Position numbers and translations under genes: made by a program. Below, in pieces: positions 23,714 to 32,844 of a DNA stretch of 46,262 nucleotides. Position 1 is the stretch's first letter. The number at the start of each line of letters is the position of its first letter. The DNA lies in NCBI GenBank assembly GCA_964609965.1, contig CAZSTS010000019.1, positions 1 to 46,262 of the forward strand, written 5' to 3'. Under the pieces are notes generated by a model, which searched no databases, was not told where the DNA came from, and saw only the letters and a list, made by a program, of their open reading frames with translations. The stretch comes from JAHJDR01 sp964609965. Its GTDB lineage: Bacteria > UBA10199 > JADGCS01.

Positions 23714-25630
23714 ATGTCCAAGACACAAGCAAACACGAACAAAAAACAAACCCTAGGCTTTCAAGCCGAGATCAAACAGCTTTTGAAGCTCATGATCAAC
23801 TCTCTTTACAGCAATAAAGAAATCGCCATTCGCGAACTCATCTCAAATGCCTCAGATGCCTGTGACAGACTCAGATTCGAAGCCATTTCTAACGAAAAGC
23901 TGAGCGAAGGTGATACAAATTACAAAATCCATTTGGACTTTGATAAAAATGCACGCACAATCACGGTCTCTGATAATGGCATTGGCATGAACCATGATGA
24001 AGTGATCAGCAACATTGGCACCATCGCCAAATCAGGCACAAAGGAATTTTTTGATTCACTCACAGGCGACAATAAAAAAGACGCCAATCTTATTGGTCAA
24101 TTCGGTGTTGGTTTTTATTCTTCATTTATTATTGCAGACAAAGTTTCTCTCAAAACCCGTAAAGCTGGCGAGGACAAATCCAAAGGAGTTATTTGGGAAT
24201 CCGCTGGTGAGGGAGAATACACTTTAGAACCCTGCCAAAAAGAAACACGCGGCACTGAAATCACTCTTCATTTGCGTGAAGGAGAAAATGACTTTTTAGA
24301 TGAATCCCGACTCAAACAGATCGTTCACAAATATTCAGATCACATCTCTTTGCCTATTATCATGAATCTTGAAACAGAAGATAAAGATAAGAAAAAAGAA
24401 ATCAAAAAAGAGACTGTTAACAAAGCCTCTGCGCTTTGGAAAAGACCAAAAGCAAATATCAAAAAAGAAGAATACACCGAATTTTACAAAACAGTCTCAC
24501 ACGATTTTGAACCCCCTCTTTCCTATGTTCACTCTCATATGGAAGGAAATCTGCAATACTCTTTCTTGCTCTACATCCCCGAGCACGCCCCTTTTGACCT
24601 CTGGTCTCAAGAGCACCCCACAGGGGTAAAATTGTATGTAAAACGTATTTTCATCATGGACGATGCCGAAAAGCTTCTCCCTCGTTATTTACGTTTTGTC
24701 CGTGGTGTGATTGACGCTGATGACCTGCCTCTCAATATTTCACGCGAAATCTTGCAAGACAACCCCATCATTGTTTCAATAAAAAACACAGCTGTTAAAA
24801 AAATCCTCGATCATCTCGAAGACATGGCAAAAAACCAAAAAGAACAGTTTGCCAAATTTTGGAAGGCCTTTGGTCCTGTTCTCAAAGAAGGTGTTGTTGA
24901 GGATTTTGCTAATCGCGAACGCATTGCCACACTTTGTCGTTTTGCATCTACCTTTGATGACCAAGAAGAGCAGGAAATTTCTTTAGATGATTATCTTTTC
25001 CGCATGAAAAAGGGACAAGACAAAATCTTCTACATCACAGCAGATTCTTTTTCTTCTGCAAAAAACAGTCCTTTACTCGAAATCTTTAGAAAAAAAGAAG
25101 TCGAAGTTCTCCTTTTTTCGAATAGAGTTGATCACTGGTTTGCCCCACATCTGAATGAATACAAAGGCAAGAAATTTCAATCCATCGCAAAAACAGATGT
25201 TGATATTAGTGCTATTGATTCAGGGACCAAAGATGACGAAAAAACTGACAAAAAAGATGATTCTGCGCACCAAGATCTGATCAAAAGGCTTAACGAATCC
25301 CTCAAAGACAGCGTCAAAGAAGTGCGCGTATCTCATCGCCTGACCACATCACCAGCTTGTATTGTCTCGAGTCAACACGACCTAGACCCAAGCTTAAAAC
25401 GCCTGTTTACAAGCGCTGGCCAAAAACTCAGCTCAGAAAAACCTGTTTTAGAAATCAATCCCAACCACACAATCCTTAAAAAACTTAAGGATGAAGGTGA
25501 TGATAAGCGCTTTAAGGACTGGTCTCTCGTTCTTTTTGATCAAGCTATCTTAACCGATGGCGGTCAACTCGATGACCCAGCAGGATTTGTGAAGAGATTG
25601 AATGAATTGATTGTTGATCTCAGCATCTAG
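23714..25630 (+). CDS. htpG: Molecular chaperone HtpG (bacterial Hsp90)
   Basis: 638 residues, AGGAG site upstream. GHKL ATP-binding domain with ELISNASDACDRL, DNGIGM and GQFGVGFYSSF; middle domain with NISREILQDN; C-terminal dimerisation domain. ATP-driven chaperone, cytosolic. No heat-shock operator (CIRCE) or sigma-32-type promoter was seen in the repeat-filled spacer. Confidence 0.97.
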   Translation: MSKTQANTNKKQTLGFQAEIKQLLKLMINSLYSNKEIAIRELISNASDACDRLRFEAISNEKLSEGDTNYKIHLDFDKNARTITVSDNGIGMNHDEVISNIGTIAKSGTKEFFDSLTGDNKKDANLIGQFGVGFYSSFIIADKVSLKTRKAGEDKSKGVIWESAGEGEYTLEPCQKETRGTEITLHLREGENDFLDESRLKQIVHKYSDHISLPIIMNLETEDKDKKKEIKKETVNKASALWKRPKANIKKEEYTEFYKTVSHDFEPPLSYVHSHMEGNLQYSFLLYIPEHAPFDLWSQEHPTGVKLYVKRIFIMDDAEKLLPRYLRFVRGVIDADDLPLNISREILQDNPIIVSIKNTAVKKILDHLEDMAKNQKEQFAKFWKAFGPVLKEGVVEDFANRERIATLCRFASTFDDQEEQEISLDDYLFRMKKGQDKIFYITADSFSSAKNSPLLEIFRKKEVEVLLFSNRVDHWFAPHLNEYKGKKFQSIAKTDVDISAIDSGTKDDEKTDKKDDSAHQDLIKRLNESLKDSVKEVRVSHRLTTSPACIVSSQHDLDPSLKRLFTSAGQKLSSEKPVLEINPNHTILKKLKDEGDDKRFKDWSLVLFDQAILTDGGQLDDPAGFVKRLNELIVDLSI

Positions 25631-25663
25631 GGCTTCTGAAAACTCATGCTCATGCCTTATCCG

Positions 25664-25698
25664 GCATCTAGTATCTAGCATCCTGTGACCTGTATCTT
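25664..25698. repeat. 7-bp period spacer repeat
   Basis: GCATCTA, GTATCTA, GCATCCT, GTGACCT and GTATCTT in register between convergent htpG and the M23 gene, same family as 8145-8193. Confidence 0.6.
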
Positions 25699-26914
25699 AT
25701 TTCGTAATACTGGCTTCGACCGTCCCCATCTCGCCTTTTGTCGTTATCAATGTTGCTTTAGGAAATATTTCGCTTCTACCTTCCCAAACATCGTCTGGGA
25801 TACTAGCCTTGAACGTCATCAGGTAGGATGTAGATGCCGAAGTAAAGCTCTCAGGCTCAATAACAAACCCATCTACTTCAGAATTATCAAGGGCTGTGGT
25901 TGATGTGGCATCAAAGCCTTCACGTGAATCGAAACTGAGTGATTTGGAATAAATGAGATCTGTTTGGGCTTCGTCTGAGTAGATATCGAACAAGACACCA
26001 TCCACAAGCAAGGCATCACTCTCTGCATAAACAACAACTTCGATCTCGGAGTCAGTGGCTTCACCAAGAGCAATGGTGAATTGATCTGAACTGACCTCAT
26101 CAACAAAAAACTCTAAAGGATTCACATGAGGATCAAACCCATAACCAGCACAGCTAGAAGCGGGGTTTGCTAATTGATATTCGAGACTACACGTTGTTTG
26201 CATCCTGATTTCTAAATGAAGGTGCGTGAAATCTGTGTCGCCAGAAGAACCCATGACCCCAATCACATCACCTTGTGAAATGGATTGTTGTTCAGCTGAA
26301 CTCAAGTACGCTTGAGCTGCGGCACCAAAAGAATCTAAATGCATGTAGACGGAATAAAATCTTGTGACCTCTTGATCGTGAAAACTGGAAACTCCATCCA
26401 AGTTATGGCTGATCACGACAACATTTCCGCCATTGGGATAACTGGAACTCCCCTCTTCATAAGCCTTGTAAAAAGAACCATCCGCTATGGCAAAAACCTC
26501 TTGTCCATTTGTACCAGGGATATCGATTCCACGGTGAAAGTCATAACGATCATCTTCACTGGCTTTAAGCCGAGGTCCAAAGACCGAAGAAAAAGCAAAA
26601 GAACTTTCTTCAACAGGGTATGTGACATTGAGTATGGGTGAGCTGCTCTCAACATCTTCATCCTCTGTTTCATCCTCTGCAGCTGATGAATCCCCTTCAA
26701 GATCTCCTTCTGTGATAAAGTCATCAGTATATTCTGCTTCTTCACACGTAGGATCAGAGGCACAATCATCAGATTCAGAATCAGAAAAGGTTTGATCAGA
26801 GTATGCTGACACACTCTCATCCACTTCTACAACATCATGAATGATCATGTCTGGGCCGCAGGCCAATAGTAATAATACAATTAATGATGTGAAGATTTTA
26901 GTTTGTAGCACCAT
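25697..26914 (-). CDS. M23-family metallopeptidase lipoprotein
   Basis: 405 residues. Lipoprotein signal ending LLLLAC (Cys19), a strongly acidic linker (~20-92), then a LytM/M23 domain with all zinc and catalytic residues: FHRGID (His127, Asp131), YMHLD (His192) and HLHLE (His231, His233). It should cleave peptidoglycan peptides in the periplasm. A C-terminal ~130-residue beta-rich domain follows. The AGGAG site is only 1 nt from the ATG, so translation may begin at the adjacent GTG (26911). Confidence 0.9.
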   Translation of the reverse strand: MVLQTKIFTSLIVLLLLACGPDMIIHDVVEVDESVSAYSDQTFSDSESDDCASDPTCEEAEYTDDFITEGDLEGDSSAAEDETEDEDVESSSPILNVTYPVEESSFAFSSVFGPRLKASEDDRYDFHRGIDIPGTNGQEVFAIADGSFYKAYEEGSSSYPNGGNVVVISHNLDGVSSFHDQEVTRFYSVYMHLDSFGAAAQAYLSSAEQQSISQGDVIGVMGSSGDTDFTHLHLEIRMQTTCSLEYQLANPASSCAGYGFDPHVNPLEFFVDEVSSDQFTIALGEATDSEIEVVVYAESDALLVDGVLFDIYSDEAQTDLIYSKSLSFDSREGFDATSTTALDNSEVDGFVIEPESFTSASTSYLMTFKASIPDDVWEGRSEIFPKATLITTKGEMGTVEASITK

Positions 26915-26929
26915 GCTCCTCGCTTGCCG

Positions 26930-26960
26930 CGCCGAAGTCAGTCTAGACTGACGAAGGCGG
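26930..26960. repeat. Palindrome between M23 gene and G1PDH-like gene
   Basis: GTCAGTCTAGACTGAC (26937-26952) is a perfect 16-bp palindrome, with outer CGCC/GGCG arms. Both flanking genes are minus strand. It may be a REP-like element; no T-tract follows. Confidence 0.5.
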
Positions 26961-26972
26961 GTCCTTTTCGTA

Positions 26973-28295
26973 TTACAAAACCCACTTTCTCACAATCTCC
27001 CCTGCCTGCCCTGGCATGACACCAGCCATAAAGGCTAAATCAAGGATTGTAAACCTCGAACGCATTTCATGGCTTTTAATCCAAGTTTTCGTAAACATTT
27101 CAACATCATAATCGCATATATCCTGGATTTTATGTGCAGCACCTGCTTGGCTTAAACAGTCTTTTATCACTTGAGGCGGTCTCAAGATCTTCTTAACTTC
27201 ATCGCGAATACTAGACCATTTGCCTGGTTGATTTAAGATCTTAGCAAGATCTTTTGTTTTCGCCAGTTTAGCCTGATAATGTTTACCCACCTCTTTAGAC
27301 AAATTCCCCCAAAATGCCGAATCGATATCTTCTGGGAGTGATTTCCACTCAATGGAATCAAGAGAAAATATTTTTTCATACAAGGCAGCCGATAAGATCG
27401 TTCCTAATCCCACCTGACGCCCATGCAAATCAGATTCTTTGTGATCACGGTGTGCAAGCATATCAAGTGAATGTGAAAGTAGGTGTTCTCCTCCTGATGC
27501 CGGGGCACTGGTCCCAGCAACAGTCATGGCAATGCCAGAATAGAAGAGAGCCTCAAAAAGAGCCTTGAGTGCTTTTGGATCACGATTTTTTATTTTTTCG
27601 GGATGGTTGAGATACACAGGTTCCAACTCGGAAATAATGTCTACAACAAACTGACAAAAATATTCATTAATGAAAAGATGATTGAGTTTCCAGTCTGCCG
27701 AGCTCACTGGTTTGGCCATAGCATCACCAAGACCAGAAGACGTAAGCTCATAGGGCGCGTTTTCGATAATCTTAGGCTCTGCAAAAACAGCTAGAGGTGC
27801 CGTGGCTTCGATAAGAACTTTCACACCTTTAACTGAGGCAGCCACATTTGCCGAAGCATAACCATTCATCGAAGCAGCAGTGGCCACAGTATAATAAGGC
27901 ACGCCTCGTTCAAAGGCTACCCACTTAGTGAGATCACTCACAACCCCACTTCCCACAGCAATCATTAGATCTGCTTTGGGCAAGGAATTCAGCAAAGCTT
28001 CTTTTGTAACATCATCACAACTAGGCGATAAATCACCTTTGTCTGGAATGATATGTGAAAAAACCTGAGATGAAAGTTTTGCGGATAAAGCCTTCTCGAC
28101 TTCTTTGCCCACAACCTGAAACGTGCGTGTATCTGCTATGATGGCAATGGTATCCTTATGCTCATTAGCCTCAACAAACTCACCCAGCCTCCCCATCGCA
28201 TCATCAGCATATATAAGGGCCTTTGTATTAACACTGTGCTCCTTTTGACAGGCTGGACAAGCAAATGTTTTGCCTAATAGCTCATTATATTTCAT
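26973..28295 (-). CDS. Glycerol-1-phosphate dehydrogenase-like metal-dependent alcohol dehydrogenase
   Basis: 440 residues. NAD-binding GSGVVSD (115-121), then metal ligands of the G1PDH/AraM branch: GLGDAMAK (Asp191), GGEHLLSH (His271) and HGRQVGLG (His291). This branch reduces dihydroxyacetone phosphate to sn-glycerol-1-phosphate, the archaeal lipid stereoisomer; bacterial AraM (Bacillus) makes a G1P-based lipid. The N-terminal extension contains FACPACQKEH (Cys13-x2-Cys16), not usual in the core enzyme. Substrate is inferred. No archaeal-type GGGP synthase is in the window. Confidence 0.8.
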   Translation of the reverse strand: MKYNELLGKTFACPACQKEHSVNTKALIYADDAMGRLGEFVEANEHKDTIAIIADTRTFQVVGKEVEKALSAKLSSQVFSHIIPDKGDLSPSCDDVTKEALLNSLPKADLMIAVGSGVVSDLTKWVAFERGVPYYTVATAASMNGYASANVAASVKGVKVLIEATAPLAVFAEPKIIENAPYELTSSGLGDAMAKPVSSADWKLNHLFINEYFCQFVVDIISELEPVYLNHPEKIKNRDPKALKALFEALFYSGIAMTVAGTSAPASGGEHLLSHSLDMLAHRDHKESDLHGRQVGLGTILSAALYEKIFSLDSIEWKSLPEDIDSAFWGNLSKEVGKHYQAKLAKTKDLAKILNQPGKWSSIRDEVKKILRPPQVIKDCLSQAGAAHKIQDICDYDVEMFTKTWIKSHEMRSRFTILDLAFMAGVMPGQAGEIVRKWVL

Positions 28296-28335
28296 TTTTT
28301 CTAAATAAAAGAGCCAATCAGAAATGTCTAGTCAA

Positions 28336-28444
28336 GATAGTTTATTCTGTATTGTTTGTCATGAACTTGGGCTGTCCTGAGCGAACACAGTGAGTCGAAG
28401 GACTGGGGGCCCGGTGAATAGCAAACAATGCAGAATGAACTATC
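28336..28444. repeat. MITE-like 109-bp inverted repeat element
   Basis: Arms 28336-28358 and 28422-28444 (23 nt) are inverted repeats with two mismatches (GATAGTTTATTCTGTATTG versus GATAGTTCATTCTGCATTG). Between them is the GTCCTGAGCGAA...TCGAAGGAC-type hairpin seen in many bacterial genomes. The spacer 28296-28575 also holds heptamers at 28511-28538 and no gene. Confidence 0.55.
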
Positions 28445-28556
28445 CTCTTCTTAAAAACATACACCCCTCTTCCATTCCATATACATTTTTATATATATTT
28501 CTGAACACCTCTCAACCCCCAACCCCCTAACCCCCTCTAATTATTGAAAACTCACT

Positions 28557-28576
28557 TTGGCCCGCGAATTGCAATA
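28557..28576 (+). promoter_or_regulatory. Sigma-54 (-24/-12) promoter of HExxH lipoprotein gene
   Basis: TTGGCCCGCGAATTGCAATA has exact 10-bp GG-GC spacing, TGGCCC and perfect TTGCA. Predicted start is about 28584, right at ATG 28585. It also resembles the IS-end sequence at 34-54 (CACTTTGG, CCGCGA and TGCA shared), so it may be a relic of an IS tip. Confidence 0.55.
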
Positions 28577-28584
28577 TGTATGGC

Positions 28585-30201
28585 ATGGGGAAGGTAATAC
28601 AGACAAATTATACACAGATAACAAGATTTCTTATTGTTTTAGGTCTCGTTTTTGGCCTGATGAGTTGTGGGGGCGCGCAATTTGACTCTGATGCAGCAAG
28701 TAGCTCTTCTTCTGGCTCCACTACCTCCAATGTTTTAGCTGGATCTATTAACACTCTTAATACAACAAACGCCTCTGATGTTTCCATTACATTTGATTCT
28801 TTAACGGATGACGAAGAAGTCTTGATGATGCTCTACAGCTATGATGAAGAAACTACTTCCACTGGTTTTCAATTAGGCACTTCTGACTCATCGCTATCAT
28901 CAAGTTATCTCATGAATGATTTTGAGGCCACTGACACTGCAGATGATTTCAACGAAGCGTTAAGACAGCTCGAAAGAGACATTGACGATAATGCCTTAGC
29001 AGCCACACAAAGTGCAAACATGCAATACGCAGTTAAATATGCTGCCGTGGGTTCTCAAAAAAACTTTAAAGTCATCACCTCTACATCCTCTACTTCAAAT
29101 TACAACACTGTCACAGCCACACTCAGACACAGTACAAGTGACTATGAATTCTATGTGGATAACCGTAACGCCTCAGCCATTAGTGATGCTGATTTAGAAG
29201 ACCTAGCCAATGGCTTTAGCGCAGATGATGTTCGAACTCTTTTTGGAAATGAATCTGATGTTGATGCAAACGGAAAATTTGCCGTTCTCTTTACTCAAGA
29301 AGTAAATGAATTAGGCGCCAGCAGTGGTGGCCTCATCACTGGTTTTTTCTATGCTGTAGATCTCTTTGATAGTTCAAGCTACAGCGCCAGCAATGAAATG
29401 GAAGTGTATTACACACTTGTGCCTGATCCTAACGGTGACCTTGGCACAGCTGTTTCAGAAGATTTTTGTTTTAGTAATGTTTACCCCTCTGTTCTCCCAC
29501 ACGAATTTCAACACATGATCAGTTTTAATCAGCATTTCTTTATGAATGGCGGTTCTTCGGAAGAAAGCTGGCTTAACGAAGCCCTGTCTCATTTAGCCGA
29601 AGATATTATCAACATTGATGCCAATGATTACATGGCTGAAACAAGTTTAGAAAATCCATCACGCGTCAGTTCTTATTTAAATAATATTGACAGTCTTTGC
29701 TTTAGCTGTGGCAGCAATCTTTATCAACGTGGCGGCTCTTATCTTTTTGTGCGCTACCTTTATGAACAAGCTGAATTAGGAAACATTGCGGCAGTGACAA
29801 ATGGCGCTGCGCTCATAGAACTTTTACTTAACACTGATGAGACTGGCGTAGACAATATTAAGACAGCTCTTTTTGGTGAAGATGCCACTGAGGCAGAATT
29901 CAAAGACATTGTTGGTAAGTTTAGCTTAGCTGTGTATTTTTCGAACACAGGAAATCAAACAGATGACATCTATAACTTTCAAGGCATCAATCTTAGAGCT
30001 TTGCAAAACGATGGCCGTGGCACGGTCTTAAACGGACCATCAATTCAAACAGTAACCTCTCTTCCTTTTACCGACACACTCTCTGGGGTGGGCATAACAT
30101 ATCTCAGTATTACGGGTGCTGAGATTAATGACAATGGCGGATCCTTTTCCCTCTCTCTTGGCGACGACGCTAAGTTTGGTGGGTATGTTATTAGAGAATA
30201 G
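28585..30201 (+). CDS. Lipoprotein with HExxH metallopeptidase motif (M30-like)
   Basis: 538 residues from ATG 28585; the earlier ATG (28576) lies upstream of the predicted sigma-54 transcription start. Lipoprotein signal ending LVFGLMSC, then a Ser/Thr-rich linker. The zinc site is LPHEFQHMISF, with a downstream Glu candidate in ESWLNEALSHLAED, the arrangement of M30 (hyicolysin-like) and similar gluzincins. Residues ~190-290 lead into the catalytic domain with strands of the FAVLFTQEV type. C-terminal ~70 residues are beta-rich. Likely a secreted or surface protease. Confidence 0.75.
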   Translation: MGKVIQTNYTQITRFLIVLGLVFGLMSCGGAQFDSDAASSSSSGSTTSNVLAGSINTLNTTNASDVSITFDSLTDDEEVLMMLYSYDEETTSTGFQLGTSDSSLSSSYLMNDFEATDTADDFNEALRQLERDIDDNALAATQSANMQYAVKYAAVGSQKNFKVITSTSSTSNYNTVTATLRHSTSDYEFYVDNRNASAISDADLEDLANGFSADDVRTLFGNESDVDANGKFAVLFTQEVNELGASSGGLITGFFYAVDLFDSSSYSASNEMEVYYTLVPDPNGDLGTAVSEDFCFSNVYPSVLPHEFQHMISFNQHFFMNGGSSEESWLNEALSHLAEDIINIDANDYMAETSLENPSRVSSYLNNIDSLCFSCGSNLYQRGGSYLFVRYLYEQAELGNIAAVTNGAALIELLLNTDETGVDNIKTALFGEDATEAEFKDIVGKFSLAVYFSNTGNQTDDIYNFQGINLRALQNDGRGTVLNGPSIQTVTSLPFTDTLSGVGITYLSITGAEINDNGGSFSLSLGDDAKFGGYVIRE

Positions 30202-30212
30202 AATATAGACAA

Positions 30213-30240
30213 GTAGGGGCACGGCGCGCCGTGCCCCTAC
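30213..30240. repeat. GTAGGGGC-type perfect palindrome, copy 3
   Basis: A perfect 28-bp palindrome with 14-bp arms (GTAGGGGCACGGCG) between the convergent genes at 30201 and 30270. Same family as copies at 12.5, 16.2 and 39.1 kb. Confidence 0.75.
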
Positions 30241-30269
30241 AAAAATCACGACCAACGATCCACGAAGAA

Positions 30270-32564
30270 TCATTCACTAATATTCATTTGAATATCATCA
30301 ATAGTAGCCGCTGAATCCCAAGCACTATCACCTTGGTCATAGACTCTAAATCGCAAGGTATAGGCTGTTTCGTTACCAGCATATGCACTCACATCAATAC
30401 TCCCACTAGTCCAACCTGTGTGGTACGTGCCGTCGTGGCGCACTGTATAGCCATCTTCATCAGTGCAAGTCTGAGGTGTAGAATAAGCATCACCTCCAGA
30501 AAAATAATCACCACCAAGATAGGTCCATGTGGAACCATTCACAGATTCAGTAGAACCTGTGACAAGGGCATCACCTGTTAAATCATCAGGATCCATGAGT
30601 TCTACAAGAAATGTATCATCATAGGCTGAGCCTACGTAGCACATGGGCTCTTCACTGATGAAATCATATTTGAAGGTGATTGTTGTGGCACCAGCGGGGA
30701 TACACATGTTTTGAGATAAGGCACTTTCGGTAAGAGATGACCCATAGGTTCCTAATCCCGTTGTGATCGCACCCATGTAAGTTCCTGTTTGTGGAGTCAC
30801 AGCCCCTAGTGCAGGAACCACACGATAGTCACCTGATGACTGATGACCGATTGCTGATCCTTCTTCGAATCCACCGTTAAAAATAGCAGGCACGTTTAAG
30901 TTTTTAGCTGAATCTGCGGGAAAGATGGAAAGATTTGAAGGCGCATCATCTGCAGCTCGATAAGGACCATTGCCTCCTGCCGAAGTTCCATGTATAGCTG
31001 TTGTGGTCTCTGTTAATCCAAATTGAATCAGCCCATCATCATAGGCTTCACGAATATTCGTTAACTCTTTTGTATCGGTTGTGAGAGGAAGCATTGAATT
31101 AGTAACATAACCCGTAGGATCAGGTCCCACCATGGCTGCAAACCAACGCTGTATCCACCCTGCTCTCACATAATCAGAAGCTCCAATGTACGCACCAGCC
31201 CCTTTATTGATAAAGGCATTAGACATTGTTTGGTTATAGGCTGACCGACAAGCTGCTGCAAAAACTATGGTCTCTGGAAATGTGCCATTGTAATATGTAA
31301 TAAAGGCTGGTGTGATCGCGTACGTTCCACTCGCTGTTAACGCAAGTCGATGCATGAGAAGATCTTTTTCATAAACCTTCGCTGTATCATCATCAACCGT
31401 ATAATTTGTGAGAAACACAACCTGAGAAGAATCACTGGCCCAGGGGTTGAGCCACTGAGCAGCTTGTGCTGCATCATCACCCCAGAGATCATCCCAACCA
31501 CTCCACAGACCATTGTACCAAGTATCACCATGAGTGGTTATCATGGCAAGACCATAATTACTCCAATTCTTAAATGATTCTGGAGTCACAGTTTTACTTG
31601 TTGCGGTTGTGTTTACTATCTCTGTTGTTTCAAACTTGGGGCATTCAGAATTTTTGATCAGGTTCCAAGCACTGTTATAACTATCCCAGGCGCCCACTTG
31701 CCAAAGATAGGGACCAACATAAAGTGCCGCCTTACTTTGAATAGCATTTTCATCAATGCTTTCTGTGGCCATCATGACATATTTTTGAGAACTCTTACTT
31801 GGAAAAAGTTGTGGAGAAGGAACAAATTCACCAAATTCTTCATAATCTTCAACAGAACGACCACCAAGGTCTAAGTCTGCGGAGCTCTCAGTTGTGACGC
31901 TGCTATCAGGCTCATTGGCCATGATACCACCTAAAATACCGTTTTCGGTCACATACCAAACACCGGTCCCGTCTTCTGAAACACCAGCTGACCCAGCTTT
32001 AACACCATCAATATTACCTGCATTCAAATGAGTTACAGTAGCTGCAGCCCCATTTGTATCATAATAATCTTGCACTGCTGTTGGTGCTGTTGATGTATAC
32101 AATGTCCACTGAGCATCTGTCATCTGATCCATTAAGTTAATGGTCTTAATTGTGGAATACTCACCATCTACATTTGCACGAACGTAAATAAACCCTTCAC
32201 TAGACTCGTCAACAGAAAGAAGCGCAGAGTAAACAAGGTCACCTGCGATATCATCAGCATGTGTCGTCGCATCACCATCATCATACATGCTATCTAGAGC
32301 TTCAACGAGAGTCGCTGTAGAGCTATCTGAAGTACTGACTTTTTCGAGAGTCACAGTAGTCGCCTCAGCAGCAACCGTAATTCTTGCTGTAATAGATGTG
32401 GCCGTGTCAGTAAAAGCAGCATCCGGACTCACAGTGAGATTACTTAAAAAAGTATCACTACCAGTTGATCCACCACCACTACTCGTGCCATCACCCCCTC
32501 CACACCCAAGCGTGTAGATAAAAAGTGCAGCAAAGAAAAAACCTAAAATATGTCTTAATTTCAT
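30270..32564 (-). CDS. Lipoprotein with clan-CD-like (C25/caspase-type) cysteine peptidase domain
   Basis: 764 residues. Lipoprotein signal ends IYTLGC (Cys21) before a Gly/Ser linker. N-terminal beta-sandwich domain (~35-145). The central domain has a His-Gly after a hydrophobic strand (LAMITTHGD, His345) and an Ala-Cys after another (TIVFAAACRS, Cys439), the dyad layout of gingipain/caspase-type clan CD peptidases, followed by GAGAYIGAS. The C-terminal ~180 residues look like a beta jelly-roll with Cys pairs. Exported and membrane-anchored. The peptidase call rests on motifs only; activity is inferred. A GGGGGG site precedes the ATG. Confidence 0.65.
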   Translation of the reverse strand: MKLRHILGFFFAALFIYTLGCGGGDGTSSGGGSTGSDTFLSNLTVSPDAAFTDTATSITARITVAAEATTVTLEKVSTSDSSTATLVEALDSMYDDGDATTHADDIAGDLVYSALLSVDESSEGFIYVRANVDGEYSTIKTINLMDQMTDAQWTLYTSTAPTAVQDYYDTNGAAATVTHLNAGNIDGVKAGSAGVSEDGTGVWYVTENGILGGIMANEPDSSVTTESSADLDLGGRSVEDYEEFGEFVPSPQLFPSKSSQKYVMMATESIDENAIQSKAALYVGPYLWQVGAWDSYNSAWNLIKNSECPKFETTEIVNTTATSKTVTPESFKNWSNYGLAMITTHGDTWYNGLWSGWDDLWGDDAAQAAQWLNPWASDSSQVVFLTNYTVDDDTAKVYEKDLLMHRLALTASGTYAITPAFITYYNGTFPETIVFAAACRSAYNQTMSNAFINKGAGAYIGASDYVRAGWIQRWFAAMVGPDPTGYVTNSMLPLTTDTKELTNIREAYDDGLIQFGLTETTTAIHGTSAGGNGPYRAADDAPSNLSIFPADSAKNLNVPAIFNGGFEEGSAIGHQSSGDYRVVPALGAVTPQTGTYMGAITTGLGTYGSSLTESALSQNMCIPAGATTITFKYDFISEEPMCYVGSAYDDTFLVELMDPDDLTGDALVTGSTESVNGSTWTYLGGDYFSGGDAYSTPQTCTDEDGYTVRHDGTYHTGWTSGSIDVSAYAGNETAYTLRFRVYDQGDSAWDSAATIDDIQMNISE

Positions 32565-32714
32565 AAAACCCCCCTGGAAAAAATTGCTAACTTATATATA
32601 TCGATGAAAAATTAATTATAGGCCTATTTAATATGAAATTCACTCATATATCTCAACTATTTCATTTGATAATGACTATCAGATTTAGACAGATCTTAAC
32701 AATGTGTTCATGTC

Positions 32715-32833
32715 TTACGAGGAATGACTATTGGGGAATGGGGGGATGTTGGAGATACCGGATATGATAGGCGATAGACGATAATCGATAGAATATTTTA
32801 GGACGTTGGCGCGTAGGATCGTAGGTGCGTTGG
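32715..32833. repeat. Mixed 7-bp then 8-bp period spacer repeats
   Basis: Heptamers (GATATGA, TAGGCGA, TAGACGA, TAATCGA, TAGAATA at 32761-32795, with a looser run before) pass into four 8-bp units at 32802-32833 (GACGTTGG, CGCGTAGG, ATCGTAGG, TGCGTTGG). The latter read CCWACGNN on the other strand, as at 6560-6589. Upstream part of this 280-bp spacer is AT-rich and has no gene. Confidence 0.65.
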
Positions 32834-32844
32834 ATCAATTATAT

